DNA from: Eutrigla gurnardus
Lineage: Eukaryota > Chordata > Actinopteri > Perciformes > Triglidae
Direction of reading: 5' to 3'
Length of the DNA: 64,000 bases
NCBI GenBank assembly: GCA_963514095.1
Contig: OY741268.1
Location: 2,874,001-2,938,000, forward strand
Positions 21,203 through 32,475 of this stretch are shown here, in pieces; positions within the stretch are counted from its first letter, which is position 1, and each line of letters begins with the position of its first letter. The position numbers were made by a program, and so were the translations under genes. The notes beneath the pieces were generated by a model. It saw nothing but the letters and a program-made list of their open reading frames with translations, made no database searches and was not told the origin of the DNA.

Positions 21203-21480
21203 GTAGAATTCTGCTCTAGATAGGGTGTCAGCAAGAACATTGTCCTTCCCGCACACATGAACAATATGGAGATGGAATGGCTGTAGGATCAGACTCCAGC
21301 GCATCAGCCTTTGATTTGCATTGTACTTGCGGTTAAGGAATTTGATCGGTATACACGAGAATAGGATGGGGAGAACCACCCAAATAGACCTTGAAGTGTT
21401 GGATGGCCAATACTTGTGCTAATGTCTCCTTTTCGATTGTGGAGTAGTTTCGTTGAGCTCCGCTGAACTTTCTGGAAAAG
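21203..21480 (-). pseudogene. Ty3/gypsy RNase H remnant
   Basis: Minus-strand reading gives RNYSTIEKETLAQVLAIQHF, then a YTD block, and finally LMRWSLILQPFHLHIVHV and VLADTLSRA immediately before the stop and polypurine tract. A frame change follows the YTD region. Upstream pol is cut off at about 21485 by the 3' end of a LINE. Absence of integrase sequence between RNase H and LTR is notable, and may reflect either loss or a different pol order. Confidence 0.65.
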
Positions 21481-21948
21481 TAAGAATAAAATAGAATAGA
21501 ATTTTATTTAAATAGGGACAATACAGTTGACATAGTTCCAATACAGAAAATGCAACTGATGTGCTGTACAGAGAGTTAATGGCTATTGCTAATTTCCGAC
21601 TCTTGTCCCTAGTAGGGCTTTTACACGAGCAATAAAATAATCAGCATAAAATTATATAAATGATCAACATGCTAAAACTATATTACATATCAATAAAATA
21701 CATATACGTGATCAGCACAATGGGATATAAAGCCATAATTTACACTGTACAATACACATATCACAAAACCATTCCTGTACATTCTTAAATACACCACCTC
21801 CAAAATTCACTATCAGAACACGAGGACTTAATGGGCACAGCTTTGTTTCTCCTTTAGCCAACACTTAACCCTTGTTGTAAACAGTTTTATATCAGAAATT
21901 AATTTAATCTCGGTTGGGAGTGTGTTCCAGAGTTGACAGCCCTTAAAG

Positions 21949-22151
21949 CAGGTGTCTCAAACTGATCCAGTAAAGGGCCGCTGTGGCTGCAGGTTTTCAT
22001 TCCAACCAAGCAAGAACACACCTGATCCAACCAATCAAGGTGTGAAGGCAAATCAGGTAGGTGAATAAGTCGAGTCAGGTGTGTTCTTGCTTGGTTGGAA
22101 TGAAAACCTGCAGCCACAGCGGCCCTTTACTGGATCAGTTTGAGACACCTG
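21949..22151. mobile_element. hAT foldback MITE, 203 bp, 8-bp target duplication
   Basis: The ends are CAGGTGTCTCAAACTGATCC and its inverse, with arms of about 80 bases almost fully complementary. CCTTAAAG flanks it on both sides (21941-21948 and 22152-22159), an 8-bp hAT-type duplication. The right duplication includes the TTAA at the left edge of the Kolobok element, so the MITE landed exactly on that junction. Confidence 0.92.
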
Positions 22152-22157
22152 CCTTAA

Positions 22158-23326
22158 AGGGATAGTTTGGAATTTTGGATATAAGACCTATTTTCCAAGT
22201 CAGCCGGTGTGTTCCAGACGTCTGGAGACGTTTTCAAGAAATTTCATTCAGTTCTTCAAGTTGCCGAGTTCCCTTGTGCTATGGCTAGCGCAAGTCAATC
22301 GTTCTAGTTAGCATGGCATTAAAAACACTCATACCGACTCCACAGTACACCCAAGGCAAATCAATTGTAATGGCAGACTATTGACGTACATATCTGTGTT
22401 GATAGAATGTTCTAAATAAAACCAACCTTGCATTTTTAATGATTTATGTCTCAGCAGCAGCAGCAGCGTGTCACACTTCCTAGTAGGCTATGGCAGCGGC
22501 GGACTGATATCACCTAGCACTTATAAGTTACCGGTTCTATAATAGTTTGTTTACCTGCTGTCATTGCTACAGACGCAGAGTAGCCTGCAGTGCTAGTTTC
22601 TTCAATCTCACAGAAATGAATATACAGATGAAGAATTGCGCGAGAGGGATGCTCAAAGGGCAGAACGTGAACGAGCGTCTGTGGAGACCGAGATAGCCCC
22701 TGCTGGAGCTGAGAACTGGGACCGAACAAACGGAGACTGGTGGTGCCAGGAGGGAATCCCGTGCAACACGTCCGAGGGTTTACGGTTCTCCGGACGGAGC
22801 AGAGGTTCGGGTTCGCGGTGCATAATTGTGGGTTCGCAGGGCCTTGTGCTGCCCGGTGTTTGAGTGAGCTCCGAGGGCTTTTCAGACAGCCTTGGGGGCT
22901 TAAGGGCCGACAAATCGGCGGTGTTCAGGTGTGTATTTACCGGCTGGATTCCGAGCAGCGCGTCTTAGAGTTTTGAGTCCGACAGAGCAAAGTAAAATTC
23001 CGCTGCTGCTGAGAAACTAGTCCCTCAAAAAATGGATGATTCATGCGATGCAAGGTTAGTTTTGTTTCAAATATTATTCTATCAACACAGATATGTACAT
23101 CGACAGTCTAGTGTTTTAATTGATTTGCCTCGGGTGCACTGTGGAGTGGGCAAGACTGTTTTTAATGCCATGCTAACTAGAACGATTGACTTGCGCTAGC
23201 CATAGCACAAGCGAACTCGGCAACTAGAAGAACTGAATGAAATTTCTTGAAAACGTCTCCAGACGTCTCGAACACACCGAATGACTTGGAAAATAGGTCT
23301 CATGTCCAAAATTCCGAACTATCCCT
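22158..23326. mobile_element. Kolobok-type DNA transposon, non-autonomous, TTAA target
   Basis: The ends are AGGGATAGTTTGGAATTTTGGA and the inverse TCCAAAATTCCGAACTATCCCT. The inverted repeats extend about 240 bases, imperfectly, at each side (22158-22395 and 23085-23326). TTAA lies at both edges (22154-22157 and 23327-23330), the hallmark of Kolobok or piggyBac. The AGGGATAGTTC-like terminus matches fish Kolobok elements as I remember them. Confidence 0.8.
22612..22800 (+). pseudogene. Possible Kolobok protein remnant
   Basis: The frame contains YTDEELRERDAQRAERERAS followed by NGDWWCQ. This resembles the arginine/glutamate-rich stretch and the start of the Trp/Cys-rich domain shared by Kolobok proteins and the P2X7-type C-terminus. 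It breaks off after GIPC. Short and degenerate; low certainty. Confidence 0.35.
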
Positions 23327-23330
23327 TTAA

Positions 23331-23643
23331 TGGAGAAAGCAGACTTTCCAAATGTAGTTCTATGGTATGGTATTTGACATTTACCAGTCATCTTGCCCCT
23401 AGTTGTTCTGTTTCCCTTAGGTCTTTGAACGTACCTGGAAAGAGGCTCGGGGGCTAGACCATGAAGACATTTGAAAATCAGTTTAAGAAAGCAAAGATGG
23501 GTGAAGCTCTCAAAGTTAAGTAAATTGTATCTTTGTAATATTTGACAGTGATGCCAACGGATGGGCTTTTTGTCCATTATTTTCAGGGCCTGGTTATACA
23601 GAGATGTGTTATGTTTTTTAACCATACCACAAGTCAGAACCAA
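23331..23643 (-). pseudogene. LINE C-terminal domain, first part
   Basis: The frame reads YNQALKIMDKKPIRWHHCQI and later PYHRTTFGKSAFSI, then stops at the TTAA where a Kolobok element is inserted. The homologous continuation (LWNTLPTEIKLISDIKLF) is found at about 21945-21860. Confidence 0.7.
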
Positions 23644-24545
23644 AACACATGGGGAGGCGCCATTCAGTTACTATGGCCCCCGATTGTGGAACAGCCTGCC
23701 GGAGAACCTCAGGGAGAATGTTGATGTTTTTAAAAAGAGGCTCAAGACCCACCTTTTTAATCAGGCTTTTAAATGACTTGTTTAATTCCTTCTAATTCCT
23801 TTTATGCTTCTTACATTTTTTATTATTATTCTATTTTATATTATTTATTTTAGCTTATCCTGTTTTACTGTTTTATATATTTTATTCAATTATTTATTTT
23901 TATTGTTTTATTCACTGGGTCTATTTTATACATTTTGATACATTTTACTGTTTTTATTGTTTTTATTCCCTCAGTTTTTAGCTTCTACCTTTTATCTTAT
24001 TTTACTGTTTTAGCCCCTCGGTTTTCCAGTGTTTCCTCCTGGGGGCCTACCACACCGGGAGTTGTTTCTGGTCCACCGATGGGGGTGCTGTCCCCTGTCC
24101 CGGGCGGCTGGAGAGCTCTACACCGTGGTGTGGAGCCTCCTGCCTGCCTGGGCTGGGGTGGTCCCTGTGGCGGCGCCCCCTGCAGTCATGGACCATGATT
24201 CCTCTCTGTGTGCGCGGCCCCCAAAGGTAGCTTCTTCCTCACCTCAGATCTCGGTGCCCAGCCATGTCTCCTCAGCAACAGCTAGTGTATGTGTGTGGGT
24301 GTGTGTATGTTTGTGTGTGTAGGTGTGTATGTCTGTACATATGGCTATGTGTGTGCGTGAGTGTGTATGTCTCTGTGTATCCCTGTGTGTATATTTGTGG
24401 GGGTGGGAGGTTTGGGTTTCATGGTGTTCTTTGGTCTTGTTTCGTTTTTGTTTTGTTCACTTTGATTTTCTGTGAGGCACTTTGTGCTACTGTCAAAAGT
24501 ATGAAAAGTGCCATATAAATAAAGTTTGATTTGATTTGATTTGAT
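23640..24545 (+). mobile_element. 5'-truncated LINE insertion (plus strand)
   Basis: The C-terminus LWNSLPENLRENVDVF and KKRLKTHLFNQAFK ends at a stop at 23774-23776. A 3' UTR follows, and then 'gtgccatataaataaag' with tandem TTTGATTTGA repeats at 24524-24545. This is a standard fish LINE 3' end. It splits the minus-strand LINE between its RT and C-terminal domain. Confidence 0.75.
24284..24402 (+). repeat. GT-rich imperfect microsatellite
   Basis: Irregular GTGT/GTATGT repeats within the 3' UTR of the plus-strand LINE. Confidence 0.7.
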
Positions 24546-24800
24546 GTCTGGTTGTAGATGGTGATGCTTGAGCCCAAACCGTCATACAGTAGGAAAATTG
24601 AGAAAAGACCATAGCTTGCATAAACATTTGAGCTGCCTGGGTAGGTATATAATTTCTTATTAGTTTAAAAGAATTGAGGTTTGTTTTTACTGCTTTTGAG
24701 ATTTTCTTTGTGTTTATCAAATTTAAATTCGGAGTCTAAAATAATCCCTAGAAACTTGAATTCAGTAACCTCCTGTATTTCATGATTTTGTAAAATGATT

Positions 24801-25520
24801 TTAAATGTCCCAGGTACACTCTGTTTTCTGATTGAGAAACACATAGAAACAGTTTTTTTTTAAACTGAGTACAAGATGATTATGTTGCGGCCATGGTTGG
24901 ACATCATCCAGGCATATCATTAAAACCTCAGCGGCTTTGCTAGGTGACTTGGCAGACGTATATATGACCGCGTCATCTGTATAAAGCTGGCAACTGGCTG
25001 CTGGGCAAATTAAGGGCAAGTCATTTACAAAAAGACTAAATAACAGAGGACCAAGTATTGAACCTTGGGGTATTCCTATTTTATTGATCAAAAAAGATGA
25101 CTTTGCTTCATTAACTTTAACAGACTGTTCTGTAGTTTGAAGATATGACTCAAACCAATCAACTGCTTCTTTCGAAAAATTAAAAGTAAACAGCTTAGAT
25201 ATGAGAATGCTATGGTTGACGGTGTCAAATGCCTTTTTCAGGTCAATAAACACCGCATCCACAACACTACCCCCATCCAAGGAATGTTATGTTTTTGATT
25301 AAATGACAATTTGCTATTTCTGTGGAATACTTAGCCAAATTGTTCTGGATGAAAGAGTTGATTGCTTTCAAGATGGTCGATCAACTGTGCTGCTCCAATC
25401 GTCTCTAATACCTTTGATAGAAAAGGTAAAATAGAAATAGGGCGATAGTTAGAATGTTCTTCATGATTTTCTGCTTTAAAGACTGGTGTAATAATGCCTT
25501 TTTTCCAGCTATTCGTGAAT
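24801..25520 (-). pseudogene. LINE reverse transcriptase domain
   Basis: The fingers block (SNYRPISILPFLSKVLE) is at about 25470-25420. Then come VFIDLKKAFDTVNHSILISK, GIPQGSILGPLLFSLFVNDL and the YTDD catalytic site (expected YADD or similar), so the core palm motifs are visible. A frameshift near 25280 separates the fingers from the palm. The homology is of the CR1/L2 kind. The C-terminal part continues at 24720 and beyond. Confidence 0.8.
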
Positions 25521-25530
25521 TTACTTTTTA

Positions 25531-26770
25531 AAATAATACATAAAAAACATAAAAAAAATTCAGTCTAAAAAAATTCAACGTCCAAAAATTCTGTGTAAAA
25601 AGAACCAGACTCAACATCCGGGTCACCAGGGAGAAGCAATAGATCCCTGTCTCAATTCAGCCAATGTCCAGCCAATCATGTTATGCTTGGTCATGTGACA
25701 CCCACCCAGGTAGGAGAGACCGGTCTGGCCATGGCCACAAACGCAGGTGATGGTGCATGTTCAAAATGCCATCCTAACGTACTGCCAACTACATACTCAA
25801 TGTGTATGTACTGCATACTGCCTACTAAATGAACGTTTGAGTATGCTGTTACCCTCAGACTGTTCACATGGAAGTATACACATCTCATACTAAATTTTTT
25901 TTTACTTTGACATCTCGTCCTCATCTTCTCTCACAGCGGTTCTAGCTCCCATTTAATGAAAATTACTTATCAAAATATAAAGCATGATTACTATTACACT
26001 TGATTCAATATTTCTAAATATTTATTAAGTCAAATTACCATTGTCAAATGTTTTCTAGTTTATTATATATGTGCGCTCCCACGCTTTCCCTTTCTTCCTC
26101 ATACCTGAGTAGCTACTTTCATCCGCCATCAATTGCGAATATTAAGCAGCTTTTATCGATCATTAATCGTCCGTTCATATATCGTATTATACCTCTGACC
26201 AAGGAACACCAGCACTTTCACCGTGGAGATGACGGAGGCAATCGGCCCGTCGGAGGAGCTACATTATTCACATGTACATGGAATTTCGATTTCCCTCTGA
26301 AGTAAGTAATATGACTTATATGGTTTAAATAAGTACCTTTATTATTTGATCATCAATAGACAGGCATATGCATGCATAAACAAAATCAACAGACATGTAG
26401 GCTAATATAAGTCATTTAATTTTATCATGTATGACTTTGGTGGGATAAAAAAAAACAAGTAGTGGCCTATTAGTGAATAATTTATTAGACAAATAATCCA
26501 TGTTATATACAGGTTGCAATACGTGTACGATAAGAAGAAATAAGTAGTTTATTAACAAATGAATATGAAAACATTCAGAATAAATGTAATATCTGATTTT
26601 TTTTGTTACAGGTTGGTGCCAGAGGGCCGTACTGCAGGTCAATCCTCATGTTCCCCCGCTGGGCCTCTACTTTGGGTAACGGGATTTAAGGACGGTCCTC
26701 CGTCTTTCAAGGCGTTCCATGGAGAACCTCGTCCAATGCTTATGTTGGGACCTAACCGTTAGGACTACAC
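25531..26770. other. Mostly unassigned; contains a 70-bp segment shared with 32.8 kb
   Basis: The segment 25631-25700 ('gaagcaat.gatccctgtctcaattcagcc' onward) is found inverted at 32789-32860 with few changes, so both belong to one dispersed family. A further stretch near 25765-25865 has 'tact' motif repetition (catactgcctactaaatg). No coding homology was seen to 26770. Confidence 0.5.
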
Positions 26771-26785
26771 AATGCGGCCTACAAA

Positions 26786-26843
26786 TCGAGATCTGACGCG
26801 ACACAATGCGTCAGATCTCGCATTGTGTCGCGAGATCTGACGT
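26786..26843. repeat. Inverted-plus-direct repeat around CGACACAATGCG
   Basis: CGACACAATGCG is followed after 'tcagatct' by its inverse CGCATTGTGTCG. The flanks repeat AGATCTGACG in direct orientation. It lies just upstream of the TATA-like LTR region. Confidence 0.75.
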
Positions 26844-27889
26844 CACACAACTGGTGCCCTATTGGCTGACAACTGCATGGGACTCCAGGGGGTCCCCCGG
26901 ACCAGCCGTGAGCTATAAATCCCGGCGCCACCAGAAGAACCTCCTCTCTCCATCGTAACTCGCGTTACACCAGGAGGTGAAGATTACGTCTGCAGCGTTT
27001 TCCTTTGTCCTAGGCCGCAGTCTTTCCCCCAAACTCGCTGGACGAGCAACAGACTGTTTTACCCCTCTTTTTCTCTACTCGTTTTATTTTTCTTTTGTTT
27101 ATCATTTTGGATCCCGAGGAGACCACCGCGACAGCGCGACTCTCCCGTTCCCCGCGGTAAGAAGAAAAACTTTCTTCGTCCCAGCTGCCAGCAGAACGGA
27201 TAACTCGACCCGTCTTTGTCTGAAATCAGCTGACTAAATCGCCGAGCCCCGCGATTGTTCCTCATTCCCTGCAGAAGGAAGAATAACTAACGGTTTTCTT
27301 CAACCAATTGGATCCGGCGCTGAACGAGCGCCCACGAACTACCGTCCGTTGTCGGCGTCAAGGAACGCCATCACCGCACGGGACGAAACCCTCACATCGA
27401 CGCATCTCACATCGACAAAAGTAAGAGGCTATTTGTCTGGGCAGAAGCAGAGATTCGATAGTGTAGGACATGCTTGTAATTCTTGTTAATGTGTTTTAAG
27501 TTCTGATCGCGGACCGCTGAGTCCGTTTGTTCATGTGCTGCTGTATTTGAATACTGATCGTGTACCCACGCAGCTGGGTTGATTTCTGTAACAGTGTTTG
27601 CGACTAACCTCCGCCATATTCGCGAGCTCAGAAAGCCTCTACTATCAGTTAAAAGTCTCGCGGAATAAACGCCAGTTCATTCACGCGCGCCCGTGTGATA
27701 GCGGCACACCTTCTGAGCCTCAGAATATCGCTCGCGCATTCTCTCTCTCTTTGTTTGTGTCCCGCTAACACACACACACACATACACGCCGCACACACGT
27801 GTCCTAAGCCAGCTGTTCCCGGCGGACGCTAGGGACATAGCTACATCCTGTGGCTGCACACGGCCATCTCTCCCCCTCTCTCGCTACGC

Positions 27890-28016
27890 CATCTGACGTC
27901 AGTGGCTCCGCCCCTGAACGCTGCGAGGAATAGCTCCACCTCTCTCTCTCTCTCTCGCTACCCCATCGGACGTCAGTGGCTCCGCCCCTGAACGCTGCGA
28001 GGAATAGCTCCATCTG
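27890..28016 (+). repeat. Tandem duplication, about 70-bp unit
   Basis: The block 'gacgtcagtggctccgcccc...ctgcgaggaatagctcca' occurs at about 27895-27943 and again at 27970-28015, separated by a CT-rich stretch. TGACGTCA-like and GC-box-like motifs repeat within it. Confidence 0.8.
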
Positions 28017-28019
28017 GTG

Positions 28020-28135
28020 GCCGCACATAGCCATCTCTCCCTCTCTCTCTCTCTCGCTCTCTCTCTCGACACGCACGCACACACACGCACATGCACACGC
28101 ACGCACGCACACACATACGCACACACACACACTCC
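28020..28135. repeat. (CT)n and (CA)n/(CGCA)n compound microsatellite
   Basis: Runs of CTCTCT are followed by CACACGCA-type repeats. Confidence 0.9.
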
Positions 28136-28574
28136 ACGTGTGTCTCTCCCTTTGTTTAGCTTAGCTTTGTGTGTTAGGTAGTTAGGTAATAAGGCTTTGT
28201 TAATTGCAGTGTTATTGATTGTGATCATTATTACTGATTTTAATAAATCTTATTATATTATAACTAGCGGTCTCTTGTGCTTGTTGTGTATATGTCACTG
28301 GATAACAGCAGGTTGTGAAGGCTAGTGCTTGAATTTCACGCCTTTTTAATTGTTAGATTGTTTTTATGCTTCCATGCCAATGATCACGATGATTGGCATG
28401 TGAGTATAAAACCTTTATATTGAGACTGAATACAGTTTTAGGTTATCTTTTCCCTGATCCCAGGGTGGTGCCCCGTTTATTCATGATTATATCATGATAA
28501 TACATTAAATATAATTATTAATACCGATAATCATATTGATATTGATAATTAACCATAAACCTTGCTCTTCTGTT

Positions 28575-30170
28575 ATACTTTTCCTGCAGGTCACATGCAT
28601 GGCACCTCCAGCGGTCTCGGAGTTTATAGGGCAGTTTTTTGATGATTTCCAACATGTTTGTGGGCGTGTCCATATCATTTAAATACTGCACATCCTCCAT
28701 AGCATTGCAGCATCCACACAGAAAGAAGCTATACTCCTGGAGGGCCCTCACATCCTCTGTTGTAATAGTGGGCCATGACAAAGCTCTCTCCATGTATGCT
28801 GCTGCCACCTTTTGCTCATTACCATAGTGCTCTTTCAATAGAGCCTTCGCCTTCACATATCCTCTGTCCGACTCAATGTGTTGACAGCTCTTCACCAGCT
28901 CTTTTGCATGTCCTTTGGTGTATTGTTCAAGGAAGTAGAGTCTGTCACAGTTGTTATTGGTGTTTCGCTCAACTCCATTTTCAAAAGCTTTAATAAATGA
29001 ATGGTATTTGAGTGGATTACCATCGAAAATGGGAATTTCCTTTTTTGGGAGTGCTGAGAGGCATTGTTGTTGCATTAGGAGTGTTGTAATTTCATTTTGT
29101 TTTCTCATTATGTCCAACACACCTTCATTTTGTGATGCATCAACTTGTGTAACATTGGTCACAGGATCTTCAGGAGCCGTTAAATAACGTTGGAGCATGT
29201 AAGAAGTACCTGGGAGAGGTTCTATGCCAGGTGAGTGAGTGACTTCAGGCTTTACAGCTGTCTGTGTGGTTTCAATTGCATTAGATTTTAGTTTAACTGG
29301 CAGTGATGGGACAAATTCAGTGGCATTGACATTAAATTGTTGTTTTGAGCGTATCCTTTCATAGTATGAGTTCATCCCATCTGAAACCTTTGACTTTGAT
29401 TTACTGCCAACACTGCTTTGTGCTTTTATAACACTTAGTTTTGCCATTTCCTCAGCGATCTCATTCTCCAGTAAAAGCTGTTCTCTTCTTTTGCGTAGCT
29501 TTAACTCCTCTTCATCCAATGAATGTTTTTCCATTAATGCCTTTTGTTTTGCTGCCAAAATTGCAAGATTTGTTTCCATTTTTAAGCGAGCAGATGAGCG
29601 TGAGGCTGAGGATGAGGAATGATGTGAGCATGATCTCTTGGTTGCATTTGAGATGCTGTCACAGGGACGAAGTTCATCCTGAGGGTCTTGTATAGTGGTA
29701 ACAGATACTGGATGGTCAGCAGCATAGAAATCCTTGCTTTTTTCGACAGGAATTTGTTCTACAGGGTTTATTTCCTTTGGTGATTGCTCAGAAATATTTG
29801 TCTGAAACGGTAATTTATTTGAGTTTTCATGTAGATTTTCCTGTATCCATCTTTCCAGTCGTTCCTGGAATGCATCACTGTATTCCATAATGCTAGAAAG
29901 CCACTCATTTTGTTTTTTACCTTCATCTTCAGGAAGTAGTGGCAGTAATTCATTGTGGAGGTCGTTGGCCTTTTTACACAGTGCATTCAAGTTGTTCAGT
30001 TGTGAGGGGATTTCGGTTACATTTTCCGTTGATCCCATGTGCGCTTTTATTTGCGGAATAAGCGCTTTGATCTTATTAACGGCACTTTTGCGCTCATGCT
30101 GGAGCCGTTCGATTTTATTTCCCACAGCTTTGGCCGTCAGTTTAATTTCCCTTTTTCCGTTTTTCCATGT
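28575..30170 (-). pseudogene. BEL/Pao retrotransposon gag-like region, long open frame
   Basis: About 530 codons stay open on the minus strand. The N-terminal half is helical and charged (IERLQHERKSAVNKIKALI; later a long RKRREQLLLENEIAEEMAKL coiled coil). The C-terminal half has IPIFDGNPLKYHSFIKAFEN, LYFLEQYTKGHAKELVKSC and ALLKEHYGNEQKVAAAYMER, typical of the DUF1759 region of BEL/Pao polyproteins. The frame has no ATG: it opens after a TAA near 30171 and the only early candidate start is GTG at 30125. Homology ends abruptly near 28575, so zinc knuckles, protease, RT and integrase are absent. Confidence 0.8.
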
Positions 30171-30577
30171 TTAAACATTCAGCAACAGCTTTTATTTAAT
30201 TTCCGTTAGATTGTATTTTGTATGAAGCAACACAATCACAGTTCATCAAGAACGTATTCAAAATCCATCCATATAAATTGCATTTAAATTCATTGACAGA
30301 GCAGATTCGATCCAAGCATTCCAACAAGCAAGAGGCCTTTAGACAACACCAGCCGCCACGTATTTATGCCACAAAGTCCCGACATCACAATCCAATAAAG
30401 CACAGAGAAGTTGCGCCACCTTCATCGCGCCACTGCAACCAGCGCAACATCCATTTAATACATTGTCCTCATTTGACTCAATGCATTCCAATCGAAGCGG
30501 ATTCCTTAATCCACACAACATTAACAGGTTCCGGCCTACCTGTTCCCAGGTGAATGGATGGCGTGGTCTGGCACTTA
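30171..30577. other. Probable BEL/Pao leader, no gene
   Basis: Non-coding sequence directly upstream (on the minus strand) of the gag-like frame. No LTR boundary was recognised. Confidence 0.3.
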
Positions 30578-31276
30578 TGCCTGCCACACACATAAAGATT
30601 TTATAAATCTCAACCGATTTTTTATCTGTGAGAGACCCCACACATGAAGATAAAAAATCTGTGATTTAACAGTTTTGATCGTATTGTGTGTGGTGTCCTG
30701 CGATATTCCAAACACAGCACACCACACACATAAAGATTTGTCTTCTGACGCACTAGAATCTTGTCCCTCAAGCAAGAAATCTCGCGTGAACAAACGTGAT
30801 CTGACGTAGTACTCTGACTGACCTGTGGGGGCAGTCACACCAAAAATAGTCATTGAACTAACTACAAGAAGAAGTGAAGAAGAGCGAGTGTAAACCGGTG
30901 TAAACTAATGGAGGACCAGCTGGATACCGACTGCATGATGGTGGTTTTGGGATTAATCCTAACTGAAAAATCCCAAAGCAAAAGAAAGAAGAGACTTTGG
31001 AGAAAATCTTGGAGACGGCGTGACCATGGACTTTACGACAACGTTCTCCGCCGATAATCGTACATATTGAACATGTTTAATATTTACGATTATCGGCGCA
31101 GACTGATTTCGGAGCCGATTGTCGGCCGAATTTCGCTCTTAACACACCACACACTACAAGAGAATCTTATAAAATAATCTTAAGAGCTTAAGATAATCGG
31201 GCGATGTCTGTCCGTGGTCGGAAGGGGGAAAATCGGGGCAAAATCAGCCCGATTATCTTTATGTGTGTGGCAGGCA
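30578..31276 (+). mobile_element. PIF/Harbinger deletion derivative, 699 bp, TTA target duplication
   Basis: The ends are TGCCTGCCACACACATAAAG and its inverse, with TTA on both sides (30575-30577 and 31277-31279), the classic Harbinger target. Further internal inverted repeats occur, such as the CCGATAATCGTA / TACGATTATCGG pair at about 31050-31100. It keeps the first coding block of the transposase only. Confidence 0.9.
30909..31065 (+). pseudogene. Harbinger transposase N-terminal stub
   Basis: The frame starts MEDQLDTDCMMVVLGLILTE and continues KRKKRLWRKSWRRRDHGLYD, the basic 'R/K-rich...W...R...G.Y.' block at the start of HARBI1-type transposases. It ends at a stop after about 50 codons. 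The helix-turn-helix and DDE domain are deleted. Confidence 0.65.
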
Positions 31277-31279
31277 TTA

Positions 31280-32110
31280 GCTGTGGCCCCTTTGTTCTCC
31301 TGCTAATCCCTGCGTGATGACTTGGTGCTTTGGTGCGGCTTGATGATTTTCATTAAACGCCAGGTTTTTTGTTGACAAATGTTGCGGCTTCCTTACCAAA
31401 CATTATTAGCCGCTGAGAGTAAAAGGTTGGGTCCTCAGGTTCGCAGATTTTTGACGCGCTAAGAGGCTATGAGGACAGATACGCTGAGATCCAAAGATGC
31501 TTTTGGTGCATTTATTAGTGACAAACAGCACAGAGCTATTACAGCGCAGCTGAGATGGATGAATGGAAACCATCGGATTAAACAGATAAAAGGGTGATGA
31601 ATGAATGAATAGCGGTCAACAAAAATTACGGCTACTACCCAACCCTGCCTCTCTCATCATCTGTGTCACAGGTGAGTGCGCACCTTTAAACACACCCACT
31701 TCCTCACGTGCACACGCCCACTACAACGTGAACCACCACCTCTGCAACACACACACTCTCAAGCACACCGTGCTCCTCATCCTCAACCTGTATGTCCCCT
31801 ACAGCAGGTCTTTGCTCCATCACCTCATCCATGACAACAAACACTTCCAGTGTGCAGCAGTGACCTCTCCTCCCTCAGCGCTGACATCTTCAGTTCCTAT
31901 AAACAACGTATACAAACACTTCTCATAATCATTGTTTAGATCAACTATTCACCAATAGTCATATATTATAATATGTACAGTAATACTGTACCACATGGGA
32001 TCAACTTAAAGTCCCAGTCGGCAAGTCTGGCGGATCAAGGGCACTCAGTCAGTCAGTCAGATTTTTTTCCCCCACGACCACCGAGCTCCTTCCCCTCGAC
32101 TTTGTGCCCT
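31280..32110. other. No recognisable gene
   Basis: No protein family found. A minus-strand AATAAA at about 31510 might belong to a decayed LTR of the BEL/Pao element, but this is speculative. Confidence 0.3.
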
Positions 32111-32141
32111 TTGAAGTTGCTGCTTACTGCTTCCAACTCAC

Positions 32142-32475
32142 CTTGTATTTCTGCTTCATGTTCTCCCACTTCTTTGTCCATCAGGCTCCACCTTCCCTCC
32201 ATCCCATGCTCTTGAATAAACATCCTGTATGAAGATCAGCGCGTAGAAAATTGTTATAGCCCGACTAAAATAACTTTGCAACAGAAACGTTTCAGGTAGA
32301 CATCTCAGGAGAGCAGTACATGAGTAGCTAAATATGCAACAGCAGAACTTAAACGGAGCCCTGCATATGAGAATTATAACATTAAAATACACGTTCTTAC
32401 ATAAAGCCTCTCATAACAGCATTCCTCCTGCTGGTGAACTTCTCCTCATCGTTCCCTCCCCCGGATGAAGCACTC
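32142..32475 (-). pseudogene. Harbinger Myb-like protein remnant (second family)
   Basis: An exon reading EKFTSRRNAVMRGF ends at a GTAAGA donor (32400). Downstream on the minus strand, KKWENMKQKYK precedes a GTGAGT donor at 32141. The RNA/W..MG/KKW.N...KYK pattern matches the trihelix-like domain seen at 2616-2785. Frameshifts within the second exon (around 32175) leave it non-functional. Element ends were not found. Confidence 0.55.

Larger units (their letters stand above)
21485..25530 (-). mobile_element. LINE (L2/CR1-like), minus strand, interrupted three times
   Basis: RT (25520-24801), thumb/C-terminal region (24720-24545), C-terminal domain (23640-23331 and 21945-21830) and a 3' end near 21485 follow one another when intervening elements are removed. 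Those elements are a plus-strand LINE (about 23640-24545), a Kolobok (22158-23326) and a hAT MITE (21949-22151). Protein homology runs up to each insertion and resumes beyond it. The 5' end is truncated around 25530. Confidence 0.75.
26860..28510 (+). promoter_or_regulatory. LTR-like or promoter-bearing region of unknown family
   Basis: A CCAAT-type box (ctattggct, 26871-26879) and a TATA-like box (gctataaatc, 26909-26918) precede GC-rich, stop-filled leader-like sequence. AATAAA signals follow at about 27664 and 28238. Downstream sequence near 28440-28480 (ccctgatcccagggtggtgccccg) has the style of a fish LTR or leader boundary. There is no partner LTR in the window, so this could be a solo LTR or a truncated 5' end. 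The family is not identified. Confidence 0.35.

Noticed and set aside
24284..24402. Cysteine/valine-rich frame over the GT repeat
   Set aside because: It is a product of microsatellite translation.
28520..28575. Last residues of the long minus-strand frame (tyrosine/glutamine-rich)
   Set aside because: They are AT-rich read-through beyond the end of gag homology.
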